64,000 nucleotides of DNA from Alteromonas sp. IB21 (GTDB taxonomy: Bacteria > Pseudomonadota > Gammaproteobacteria > Enterobacterales > Alteromonadaceae), in contig NZ_JAEFCD010000028.1 of assembly GCF_016405965.1 (NCBI RefSeq), positions 1-64,000 on the forward strand. The letters run 5' to 3'. Of this stretch, positions 32,469-41,062 are shown piece after piece. The notes under the pieces were generated by a model. That model had not been told where the DNA came from. It did no database searches and saw only the letters and a list, made by a program, of their open reading frames with translations. The position numbers and the translations under genes were made by a program. Position 1 is the stretch's first letter, and every line of letters starts with the position of its first letter.

Positions 32469-34775
32469 ATGGGCATTATGACGTGGCTAGAAGAATTTAC
32501 TAAAGCAACTGACGTTGAACAAGCATTGCGCAACAAGCAGGCGTTAGATGCTACAACCTGCTGCATTATGATGGCGGATGCCGATAGGAACATTATCTAT
32601 GCCAACCAATCGGTGAAGACGCTATTAAAAGAGAACGAAAGAAAGCTTCAAGCTGTTTTGCCAAGTTTTTCGGCAGACAACTTAGAAGGGCAAAACATCG
32701 ATCAGTTTCATCGAAACCCTTCACATCAGCGCGGCATTTTAGCCGAATTAAAGTCAACAATGACGTCTACAATTAGCATTGGTGACCTGAACTTTAAACT
32801 TACACTGACTCCATTTTTCAACGAAAACCGAGAAAACATTGGCACTATGGTTGAGTGGGTTGATCAGTCTGAACTCCTCATTAAAAGCACGATGTTAGAA
32901 GTGTTGAACAATGCCCAAGCGGTCATAGAGTTTAACGCTGAAGGTGTCATTCAGCACGCCAACGACAACTTTCTTAACGCCTTGGGTTACAGCCTGAACG
33001 AAATTGTGGGTAACCATCATAAAATGTTTTGTGACCCTGATTACGTACGGTCAGAGGAGTATGGTCAGTTCTGGCGCGACCTAAAAGCGGGTAAAGGTCA
33101 AAGCGGAGAATTTTGCCGCTTCGACAAGATGGGCAAAGAGGTATGGATTCAGGCAACGTATAACCCAGTATTTGACGGTGATGGAAAAGTTATTCGCATT
33201 GTTAAATTTGCGATTGACATTACCGCGTCAAAGCTTAAAAACGCCTATTTTGAAGGGCAAATTGAAGCAATAAATAAGGCGCAAGCGGTAATTGAATTCG
33301 ATTTGGATGGCAAGATTTTAAATGCTAATGAGAACTTCACTAATACGGTGGATTATAGCCTTGACGAAATAGTAGGCAAACATCACAGCATCTTTGTTGA
33401 AGATGATTACAAACGTAGCCTTGAGTATTCACAATTTTGGGAACAACTACGCCAAGGTGTGCAATTTTCTGACGAGTTTAAGCGTGTTGGCAAAGGTGGC
33501 AAAGAGGTTTGGATCCAAGCGTCTTACAACCCTATTTTAGACCAAAACGGTAGGCCATATCGTGTGGTGAAGTACGCTATTGATATTACGGGTACAAAAC
33601 AAGCGATTAAAGACATTAAACACGCTATGAGCGAGTTGGTTGAAGGGAATCTTGATTGCCGTATTGATCATGAGTTTGAGGGAGAGTTCAAGGAATTGGG
33701 CGCGTCTATCAACCGCTTTATAGACGATATGCGTCGCATAATCGGGTCCATTAGCGATGTAATGACACGTTTATCGCAGGGCGATCTCACTGCTGTGCTT
33801 GATGAGCAGTTTGAAGGCGAATTCCAAGTATTAGGAGACGCTATCAATCAATTCGTTAATGAAATGTCGGGCACTATAGGTTCAATCTACCAGGCAGTAG
33901 AAACCATTAACACAGCGGCGTCTGAAATTGCCACTGGCAACTCTGACCTTTCAAGCCGCACCGAGCAGCAGGCCTCGAGTTTAGAAGAGACCGCTTCTAG
34001 TATGGAAGAATTGACCGGTACGGTGAAACTCAACGCGGAAAATGCAGAGCAAGCGAACAGCTTAGCATCTCAAAGCTGTGAGATCGCAAGCCGAGGCGGA
34101 GAGTTAATTCGCCAAGTGGTCGATACCATGTCTTCTATCAATGAGTCTGCCCAAGAAATTTCAGACATTATAGGTGTCATAGATGGAATTGCCTTTCAAA
34201 CCAATATCCTGGCACTAAATGCCGCAGTAGAGGCAGCCAGAGCAGGGGAGCAAGGTCGTGGCTTTGCAGTTGTTGCCTCTGAGGTACGCAATTTGGCGCA
34301 GCGTTCTGCTGAGGCTGCGAAAGAAATAAAACAGCTCATTTCAGATTCGGTTAATAAAATCGATGGCGGTAATAAGCTAGTTAATCAGTCTGGCGATACT
34401 ATGGAAGAGGTAGTGACCTCCATCAAGCGAGTAAACGACATCATGTCTGAAATTGCAGCAGCAAGTGCTGAACAGGCCTGTGGCATAGAAGAAGTGAGCA
34501 AAGCGGTAGTACAGATGGACGAGATGACACAGCAGAATGCCGCACTGGTTGAAGAAGCTGCGGCAGCGGCTGAAAGCCTACAGCATCAGGCTGGTAACTT
34601 ATCTGAACGTGTTTCAACGTTCAACATAGGTGATAGAGCTGATTCAGGGGAAATGCAGCCTGCAAAATCTTCTGTAGTGAGTAATGAGAAAAAAATAGCG
34701 CCAGTGACCATTCTAAGCAGCGGTAAAAAGCTTGCGCCTAAGGTCCCTAGCAACAGTGAGTGGGAATCGTTCTAA
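32469..34775 (+). CDS. Soluble PAS chemoreceptor (two tandem PAS repeats, EWESF tail)
   Basis: This 768-residue chemoreceptor has no membrane segment. It shows an N-terminal PAS-like domain (about residues 25-140), two closely similar PAS repeats of 122 residues (about 142-385, with NEIVGNHHKMF-type and WIQA(T/S)YNP motifs), two HAMP-like helical modules (about 385-490) and a signalling domain with the tip [20 protein letters not shown]. It ends in EWESF, matching the xWxxF pentapeptide that tethers CheR/CheB. This plan and its place in the cluster recall Aer2/McpB of Pseudomonas. The ligand is unknown; PAS domains of such receptors can bind haem or flavin. Confidence 0.88.
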   Translation: MGIMTWLEEFTKATDVEQALRNKQALDATTCCIMMADADRNIIYANQSVKTLLKENERKLQAVLPSFSADNLEGQNIDQFHRNPSHQRGILAELKSTMTSTISIGDLNFKLTLTPFFNENRENIGTMVEWVDQSELLIKSTMLEVLNNAQAVIEFNAEGVIQHANDNFLNALGYSLNEIVGNHHKMFCDPDYVRSEEYGQFWRDLKAGKGQSGEFCRFDKMGKEVWIQATYNPVFDGDGKVIRIVKFAIDITASKLKNAYFEGQIEAINKAQAVIEFDLDGKILNANENFTNTVDYSLDEIVGKHHSIFVEDDYKRSLEYSQFWEQLRQGVQFSDEFKRVGKGGKEVWIQASYNPILDQNGRPYRVVKYAIDITGTKQAIKDIKHAMSELVEGNLDCRIDHEFEGEFKELGASINRFIDDMRRIIGSISDVMTRLSQGDLTAVLDEQFEGEFQVLGDAINQFVNEMSGTIGSIYQAVETINTAASEIATGNSDLSSRTEQQASSLEETASSMEELTGTVKLNAENAEQANSLASQSCEIASRGGELIRQVVDTMSSINESAQEISDIIGVIDGIAFQTNILALNAAVEAARAGEQGRGFAVVASEVRNLAQRSAEAAKEIKQLISDSVNKIDGGNKLVNQSGDTMEEVVTSIKRVNDIMSEIAAASAEQACGIEEVSKAVVQMDEMTQQNAALVEEAAAAAESLQHQAGNLSERVSTFNIGDRADSGEMQPAKSSVVSNEKKIAPVTILSSGKKLAPKVPSNSEWESF

Positions 34776-34782
34776 TAGAGTG

Positions 34783-34816
34783 AAAAGGCGAACTTGTGAA
34801 AAAGTTCGCCTTTTTT
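34783..34816 (+). terminator. Terminator between the two PAS chemoreceptor genes
   Basis: A 13-bp stem (AAAAGGCGAACTT, 34783-34795, with its complement at 34802-34814), a 6-base loop and a T-run. It lies 8 bases after the first receptor stop, so the second receptor and cheR-cheD-cheB may have partly separate transcription. Confidence 0.85.
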
Positions 34817-34868
34817 ATTAGTTTTAAGCGAGTCGTAAACGGGTCGCTATTGATGAGGTGGTAACACA

Positions 34869-37778
34869 ATGGGTGTATTTAAAATATTTCACAATGAAGA
34901 GTTGGAAGCAGCACAAAGCCTTTCTCGTTTCCAAGAGCAAGCATTAAGCGAGAGCTCGGCCTGTTTGATGCTAGTCGACGCTGAAGGCTTAATCACTTTT
35001 GCAAACAAAGCACTATTGGCATTGATACAAGAACATCAGCATAAGTTTAAATCAGCGTTACCAGACGTTGACCACCACAGTCTTCATGGCATGCCTATGG
35101 TCAACTTTTTTACCAACAATAATGAACTCGCCAATCGTTATACTAGCTGTAATAGCAAAGATTCCTTCTTAGTCCCCATCGGCGATTTACTGTTTACGTT
35201 AAAGCTGACCGTGATTAAAAGTGCAGAAGGTACAAAAATTGGCACCATGGTTGAGTGGCTAAATGACCAGGAGCTTCAATACAAAACGGGCGTATTAGAT
35301 GGGCTTGACCGGTGCCAAGCGGTCATATCGTTTACGCCAGATGGCATAGTTGAAGACGCCAACGAAAATTTTCTTAAAGTTACTGGCTATTCAAAAGATG
35401 ACATCGTTGGTCAACATCACAGGTTATTTGTGTTACCCGATTACGGCGTTTCTCAAGAATACAGCAAGTTTTGGGAAGGCCTTAGAAATGGCGAACGTAA
35501 CAGCGGTGAATATTGCCGTATTGCTAAAAACGGCGATAAGATCTGGATTCAAGCCTCTTACAACCCTATATACGACAAGCTCGGTAATATAGTTCGTGTA
35601 GTAAAATTTGCTACCGATGTTACCGACCAGAAAAGAAAAAATGCAGATTATGAGGGGCAAATTAATGCCATTGGCAAATCGCTAGCGGTTATAGAATTTA
35701 ACTTAGATGGCGAGATACAAAATGCTAACGAAAACTTTTGTGCAGCAACCGGATATGACCTAAGCGAAATAAAAGGGCAGCACCACAGCATGTTTGTAGA
35801 GCCAAATTATAAAATGAGCCCCGAATATGCAGCTTTCTGGCGTGACTTGAAAAAAGGAGAGTTCAAATCTGGTGAATTCAAACGAGTGAGAAAAGATGGC
35901 AGCGAACTTTGGATTCAAGCCTCTTACAATCCAATATTCGATGAATTTGGTCAGCCCCTTAAGGTTGTCAAGTATGCGTCTGATGTTACTGATCAAAAAC
36001 TTAAAAACGCGTTTAATACAGGGCAAATAGACGCCATTAGTAAGTCTCAAGCGGTGATTGAGTTTGATGTGCATGGCAATATTCTTACTGCAAACGATAA
36101 TTTTCTTGCAACGGTTGGATACGCTTTAGATGAAATCCAGGGAAAACATCACCGCATTTTCGTTACAAAGCAAGAGCGAGAATCAGACCAGTATAAAACC
36201 TTTTGGAAACAACTTGCCGAAGGACAATTCTATTCAGGCGAGTTTCACCGCATCTCAAAAGACGGCACTGACGTTTGGATCCAAGCCACCTATAATCCCA
36301 TATTGGACATGAGCGGCAATGTTATTAAGGTCGTCAAATACGCAAGCAATATTACTGAACAAAAAGTAAAAAATGCTTATTTTGAAGGGCAACTCGCTGC
36401 CATTGGCAAGTCACAAGCCGTTATCGAATTCAATATGGACGGTGTTATCCAGCATGCCAATGAAAACTTCCTAAACACCTTGGGCTACACGCTAGAGGAA
36501 GTTAAAGGTAAGCATCACAGTATGTTCGTAGACCCTTCTTATCGAGCAAGCCCAGAATACGCTGCATTCTGGGAAGGTTTGCGTAATGGCTCTTATTCTT
36601 CGGGCGAGTATCGTAGGCTCGGTAAAAATGGAAAGGAAATTTTTATACAGGCCTCGTACAACCCGATACTTGATCACAATGGCAAGCCTTTCAGAGTCGT
36701 TAAATTTGCCTCTGATATTACAGGCAGAACCCAAGCGGTAGATGAAATCAAGCACGTAATGACTAAGCTCACAGAAGGCGACCTGACCGTTAATATCGAT
36801 CACGCGCTTGAGGGTGATTTCGCTATCCTTGGTGAAGCCATTAATCAGTTCATTAATGAATTGCGCGGCACAATTACCAATATCAACGAAGCGGTTGAGA
36901 CTATTAACGTAGCGTCGGGAGAAATCGCTACCGGCAATGCGGACCTTTCTAGCCGCACCGAGCAACAAGCGTCGAGTCTTGAAGAAACGGCATCAAGCAT
37001 GGAAGAACTTACCGGTACGGTGAAACTTAATGCTGAAAATGCAGATCAAGCAAACAGCCTAGCAGCCCAAGCAAGTAAAATTGCATCTCAAGGCGGAGAA
37101 GTGATTGGAGAAGTGGTCGAGACCATGACTCAAATCAATGAATCTGCCCAAGAGATTTCGGACATCATAGGCGTAATAGATGGCATTGCTTTCCAAACGA
37201 ATATTCTTGCGCTTAACGCAGCAGTAGAAGCTGCTCGAGCGGGCGAACAAGGCCGGGGATTTGCGGTAGTAGCGTCAGAAGTACGCAATTTAGCACAGCG
37301 TTCAGCTGAGGCGGCGAAAGACATCAAAGAGTTAATTTCTGACTCGGTAAGTAAAATTGCAAGCGGTAACCAGCTGGTGGTGAAATCTGGCGAAACCATG
37401 GCAGAAGTCGTGACCTCCATCAAGCGTGTAAACGACATTATGTCCGAAATTGCAGCAGCCTCAGCAGAGCAAGCATGTGGTATTGAGGAAGTAAGTCGTG
37501 CTGTTGTTCAAATGGATGAGATGACACAACAAAACGCGGCTCTGGTAGAGGAAGCGGCTGCAGCGGCAGACAGCTTAAGACAGCAGTCTGCGCAACTCAA
37601 TGAACGTGTGTCAGTGTTCAACGTAGGAAGAGGGCTGACTGCTGATCAGCAGCACATCGCAGCCTTACCTCAACGTCACTATCATCAACAAAGCATGCCG
37701 TCTTCAGTCAGCCACGCAACCAGAGCTCAGGCCTTAAAGCCCGCGATGCCCGTTGAGTCTGAGTGGGAGTCATTTTAA
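34869..37778 (+). CDS. Soluble PAS chemoreceptor (four tandem PAS repeats, EWESF tail)
   Basis: A 969-residue soluble chemoreceptor paralogous to the preceding one. After an N-terminal PAS-like domain there are four tandem PAS repeats of 122 residues (366 bp) each, spanning about residues 138-620. Each has the GxHHxxF motif, WIQA(S/T)YNP (FIQASYNP in the fourth) and a (V/I)VK(F/Y)A segment. A HAMP-like module (about 625-680), a signalling domain nearly identical to its neighbour's, and the C-terminal EWESF follow. The extra two PAS repeats are the main difference and probably arose by unequal recombination. It is followed by cheR with a 1-base TAATG overlap. Confidence 0.88.
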   Translation: MGVFKIFHNEELEAAQSLSRFQEQALSESSACLMLVDAEGLITFANKALLALIQEHQHKFKSALPDVDHHSLHGMPMVNFFTNNNELANRYTSCNSKDSFLVPIGDLLFTLKLTVIKSAEGTKIGTMVEWLNDQELQYKTGVLDGLDRCQAVISFTPDGIVEDANENFLKVTGYSKDDIVGQHHRLFVLPDYGVSQEYSKFWEGLRNGERNSGEYCRIAKNGDKIWIQASYNPIYDKLGNIVRVVKFATDVTDQKRKNADYEGQINAIGKSLAVIEFNLDGEIQNANENFCAATGYDLSEIKGQHHSMFVEPNYKMSPEYAAFWRDLKKGEFKSGEFKRVRKDGSELWIQASYNPIFDEFGQPLKVVKYASDVTDQKLKNAFNTGQIDAISKSQAVIEFDVHGNILTANDNFLATVGYALDEIQGKHHRIFVTKQERESDQYKTFWKQLAEGQFYSGEFHRISKDGTDVWIQATYNPILDMSGNVIKVVKYASNITEQKVKNAYFEGQLAAIGKSQAVIEFNMDGVIQHANENFLNTLGYTLEEVKGKHHSMFVDPSYRASPEYAAFWEGLRNGSYSSGEYRRLGKNGKEIFIQASYNPILDHNGKPFRVVKFASDITGRTQAVDEIKHVMTKLTEGDLTVNIDHALEGDFAILGEAINQFINELRGTITNINEAVETINVASGEIATGNADLSSRTEQQASSLEETASSMEELTGTVKLNAENADQANSLAAQASKIASQGGEVIGEVVETMTQINESAQEISDIIGVIDGIAFQTNILALNAAVEAARAGEQGRGFAVVASEVRNLAQRSAEAAKDIKELISDSVSKIASGNQLVVKSGETMAEVVTSIKRVNDIMSEIAAASAEQACGIEEVSRAVVQMDEMTQQNAALVEEAAAAADSLRQQSAQLNERVSVFNVGRGLTADQQHIAALPQRHYHQQSMPSSVSHATRAQALKPAMPVESEWESF

Positions 37779-38611
37779 TGATGGCAGAAGTACAAGAACG
37801 CAATGGAACAAGGGAGTTCGCTTTTGAAAAAGCGGACTTCAAAAAAGTGCAGCAAATGCTGTTTAAGAAGGCGGGGATAAATTTATCCGATGCGAAAGAA
37901 GCAATGGTGTATAGCCGCTTGGCAAGGCGTATAAGAGCGCTGAACCTTAAAAGCTTTAACGATTACCTTGCAGTGGTTGGTAGGTCTGAAGCAGAGCTAG
38001 AGCAATTCATCAATGCTTTGACCACTAACCTGACATCGTTCTTTCGCGAGCCGCATCATTTTACGGCATTAGCCGAATATTTGGCTCAGCATTCAAACGT
38101 TACCAATATTTGGTGTGCTGCTAGCTCAACAGGTGAGGAACCTTACTCTATTGCAATGGTGGTTGCAGAGGCCTTTGGCAGCTTTAAAACGCCGGTTAAG
38201 ATCATGGCCTCAGACATAGACAGTAAAGTGTTGGCAAAGGCTAAAGCAGGGGTTTATCCGCTAGCCTCAATTTCAAAGATCCCTATAGAACGTCAAAAAC
38301 AATTCTTCCATAAAGGGAAAGGTGCGAACGAGGGAAAGGTCAAGGTAGTCGATGAGCTGCGTCAAATGGTGCAGTTCAAGAGGCTCAATCTCACGGACCA
38401 AAATTGGGATGTTAAAGCGCCATTGGACATCATTTTTTGTAGAAATGTGATGATTTATTTTGACAAACCGACGCAATTGAATGTGTTGAAAAAAATGGTA
38501 GGCATGCTCAAGCCTACAGGGCTTTATATGGCTGGGCACTCTGAAAACTTCAATATGCATACTAATCTTGTTAGGCCGGTAGGGAAGACCATTTATCGTC
38601 CGGCTGGTTAG
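37778..38611 (+). CDS. cheR: Chemoreceptor glutamate methyltransferase CheR
   Basis: CheR methylates receptor glutamates using SAM. The 277-residue protein has the N-terminal helical CheR domain (about residues 10-70) and the catalytic domain with LTTNLTSFFREPHHF, the SAM-binding WCAASSTGEEPYSI and DIIFCRNVMIYFD. I take the ATG at 37778, overlapping the receptor stop (TAATG) with GGGAG upstream. The EWESF ends of the two upstream receptors are the expected docking sites for this enzyme. Confidence 0.94.
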   Translation: MMAEVQERNGTREFAFEKADFKKVQQMLFKKAGINLSDAKEAMVYSRLARRIRALNLKSFNDYLAVVGRSEAELEQFINALTTNLTSFFREPHHFTALAEYLAQHSNVTNIWCAASSTGEEPYSIAMVVAEAFGSFKTPVKIMASDIDSKVLAKAKAGVYPLASISKIPIERQKQFFHKGKGANEGKVKVVDELRQMVQFKRLNLTDQNWDVKAPLDIIFCRNVMIYFDKPTQLNVLKKMVGMLKPTGLYMAGHSENFNMHTNLVRPVGKTIYRPAG

Positions 38612-38619
38612 GAGATTGC

Positions 38620-39243
38620 GTGGAGCCCTGTAATTTTGAATTACCTATTAGCTACTATGATAACCGCTTTTCAGTTGACGCCATTAAGCTGTTACCTGGT
38701 CAGTACTTTGTCACGTCTCAAGACAAAATGCTGGTCACAGTTCTCGGGTCTTGCGTAGCGGCCTGCATGTTTGACCCAATAACCGGTGTAGGAGGAATGA
38801 ATCATTTTATGCTTCCTAATGTGAACAAAACAGCTGAAGAGTTTGAAAAAGTGCAGGGGATGGCCGCAAAGTATGGCGTGCATGCTATGGAAGTTCTTAT
38901 CAATGAACTAATAAAAGTTGGAGCGTCCAAGAAGAGGTTGAAAGCAAAGGTATTCGGAGGAGGAAAGGTCGTACCGTCTTTCATTCAAAGTGATGTAGGT
39001 AGGTTTAACGCTGAGTTTGTTACAGAGTTTTTGAACACTGAAAAAATTCCAATTATTGCAAGTGACCTATGCGATGTGTATGCGCGCAAAATATATTTTT
39101 TCCCTACCAACGGTAATGTGTTCATGAAACGCATCCACGAGCTTAATAATGCAACAATTATTGAGCGAGAGAGCCAGCATCGCTGGGAACTTAGTAATCG
39201 GGATGCTAGCGGTGACGTTGATTTGTTTGAGGATTTAAAATGA
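38620..39243 (+). CDS. cheD: Chemoreceptor glutamine deamidase CheD
   Basis: CheD deamidates receptor glutamines and in some species binds CheC. The 207-residue protein shows the Cys nucleophile in TVLGSCVAACMFDP, the His in GGMNHFMLPN and the Thr/Gly-rich KVFGGGKV segment. It starts at GTG with AGGAG immediately upstream, and ends overlapping cheB (ATGA). No cheC is visible. The cheR-cheD-cheB order equals the Pseudomonas Che2 cluster. Confidence 0.93.
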   Translation: MEPCNFELPISYYDNRFSVDAIKLLPGQYFVTSQDKMLVTVLGSCVAACMFDPITGVGGMNHFMLPNVNKTAEEFEKVQGMAAKYGVHAMEVLINELIKVGASKKRLKAKVFGGGKVVPSFIQSDVGRFNAEFVTEFLNTEKIPIIASDLCDVYARKIYFFPTNGNVFMKRIHELNNATIIERESQHRWELSNRDASGDVDLFEDLK

Positions 39244-40286
39244 CAATTAAAGTATTGGTAGTGGATGATTCTGCGTTGATTAGGCAGATCCTTAGCGAGA
39301 TAGTTAAGAGTGAGCCTGATATGGTCCTTGTGGGCGCGGCGCCCGATGCGTTTGTCGCTAAAAAGCTGGTACTTGAAAAAGCGCCCGATGTGATAACCCT
39401 TGATATTGAAATGCCAAAAGTAGACGGGCTGCGGTTTTTAGAAGTATTAATGAACGCTAAACCCACTCCAGTTGTGATGATTTCAACGCTAACTGAAAAG
39501 GGGGCGGATGCCACGCTTCGCTCTCTTGAGCTTGGTGCTATCGACTTTGTAGCAAAGCCCAAAATTGGGGTCGCTCAGGGGATGGCCGATTACCATGAAA
39601 TGATAGTAGAAAAAATTCGTACGGCAGCCCGCTCTAAAGTTAAAAAATTAAACCCGACAAAATCTGCCGCTGTCAGGAAAGTCAGTTACTCAGGAACGGA
39701 AAAGGTCATAGCCATTGGCGCGTCCACGGGAGGCACTGAGGCTATAAAAGAAGTGTTAAGTACGTTTCCAGCAAACGCGCCTGCAACCGTGATTACTCAG
39801 CACATGCCTGCTGGCTATACTTCAACGTTCGCCAAACGGCTAGACTCTGTGTGTCAAATGCAGGTTAAGGAAGCAAAAGGCGGTGAGCGCTTATTGCCAG
39901 GACAGGCCTATTTAGCGCCGGGTGATAAACATATGGAAATAGAGAGAAGTGGAGCGGACTACAGAATTAGGCTTTCTGACGGGCCGCGTGTGTCGGGGCA
40001 TAAACCCTCGGTCGACGTGCTATTTAACTCGTTGTGCAGAAGCGCAGGAAGCAATGCGATAGGTGTTTTACTAACAGGAATGGGTAGTGACGGCGCACTG
40101 GGGTTGCTTGAGTTGCGTAATGCGGGGAGTGAAACCTTTTGCCAAGACGAAGCAAGTTGTATTGTATTTGGAATGCCGAAAGTCGCGATTGAAAAGGGCG
40201 CTGCAAAAAGTGTAGTTAGCTTAGAAGATATGGGCAGCGTCGTCATGAATACAGTAGAGAAACTCGATGCCGGTAGCCGTCTGTGA
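39240..40286 (+). CDS. cheB: Chemotaxis protein-glutamate methylesterase CheB
   Basis: A complete 348-residue CheB: receiver with VVDDSALIRQ and phospho-Asp in ITLDIEMPK, a linker, and the methylesterase domain with Ser in AIGASTGGTEA, His in TQHMPAGYT and Asp in LLTGMGSDG. It removes methyl groups from receptor glutamates when phosphorylated by CheA. It is the last gene of the che run and closely resembles the truncated copy near 27.2 kb. Confidence 0.95.
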   Translation: MTIKVLVVDDSALIRQILSEIVKSEPDMVLVGAAPDAFVAKKLVLEKAPDVITLDIEMPKVDGLRFLEVLMNAKPTPVVMISTLTEKGADATLRSLELGAIDFVAKPKIGVAQGMADYHEMIVEKIRTAARSKVKKLNPTKSAAVRKVSYSGTEKVIAIGASTGGTEAIKEVLSTFPANAPATVITQHMPAGYTSTFAKRLDSVCQMQVKEAKGGERLLPGQAYLAPGDKHMEIERSGADYRIRLSDGPRVSGHKPSVDVLFNSLCRSAGSNAIGVLLTGMGSDGALGLLELRNAGSETFCQDEASCIVFGMPKVAIEKGAAKSVVSLEDMGSVVMNTVEKLDAGSRL

Positions 40287-40714
40287 TGACGGTGAGTTTG
40301 CGCTTATGTAAGAACCGTTGAACGGTTATCTGTGAAGAAAATGTTATCACTTCCCTTGTCCCAAAAAAGCTAAGGTGATTTAATAACGCCGCTTAGTTAA
40401 AAGTGATGCTGCTACAGAATGCTGTTGCTGTGGCCGATACTATGGATAGGCTTTTTATTAAGTGCGTAGAATTATAAGAATTGATACGTAAGTGGAATGG
40501 CTAATTTACGAATTGTCATAATAAAATCATAAAAGACAAGGGGTTGATTGTTGAAACGGTGCCAAAGTAAACGCTGATTTATTACAGCGTATGTTTTGAA
40601 GTACCTAACAGGAATTTAAGGCCTGCTATATTTCTTATAGAGCTGAGAGCAAATATATGCTCATTTTTACGGTATGACATCAATCCGGGATTATAACGAG
40701 TAGTTGAGACTCTT
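40287..40714. other. Gap after cheB without recognisable gene
   Basis: About 430 AT-rich bases lie between cheB and the next small gene. I see a short hairpin AACCGT-TGA-ACGGTT at 40313-40327 without a U-run, and nothing that looks like a conserved RNA or a gene. The promoter of the following small gene should lie near its right end. Confidence 0.5.
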
Positions 40715-40975
40715 ATGAAACAGCAAACGATTTTAGCTATATCGGCCTTAATGTTTTCTTCTTCTGTACTAGCCAATGGTGGCTTCGAACCGAACAAGAA
40801 AGAATGTGTTAACGTTGGCAAAGAAATCACGCGCGTTAGTACAGAGATGGATGTAGCAAAGTCTGGCATTCAGAAATCATGGCTTAAGCGTCAGCTTAAC
40901 GCGCTAGAAGCTAAACGAACATCTTGTAGTACAAAAGGTTTTCAAGCTAACAACAATGAGTTGGCGAAACTTTAA
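40715..40975 (+). CDS. Small secreted protein of unknown function
   Basis: The 86-residue product begins with a typical Sec signal peptide (cleavage probably after SSVLA, near residue 20). The mature part of about 65 residues is charged and helical with two Cys residues that could form a disulfide. I recognise no family; the plan resembles other small periplasmic proteins such as DUF1090 members, but I cannot claim homology. A terminator follows. Confidence 0.7.
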   Translation: MKQQTILAISALMFSSSVLANGGFEPNKKECVNVGKEITRVSTEMDVAKSGIQKSWLKRQLNALEAKRTSCSTKGFQANNNELAKL

Positions 40976-41013
40976 AATCCTGAGCTTAGCAAAAAAAGAA
41001 GCACGAGTAACAC

Positions 41014-41043
41014 AAAGCCGGCACTAAGGCCGGCTTTATTTTT
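41014..41043 (+). terminator. Terminator of the small secreted protein gene
   Basis: A perfect 9-bp stem (AAAGCCGGC, 41014-41022, with GCCGGCTTT, 41029-41037), a 6-base loop, then ATTTTT. It lies between the small gene and the convergent TonB receptor gene. Confidence 0.85.
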
Positions 41044-41062
41044 AAGTTTGCGCTTTTTGTTC

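Noticed and set aside
40313..40327. AACCGT-TGA-ACGGTT hairpin after cheB as terminator
   Set aside because: The stem is only 6 bp with a 3-base loop and no U-run.
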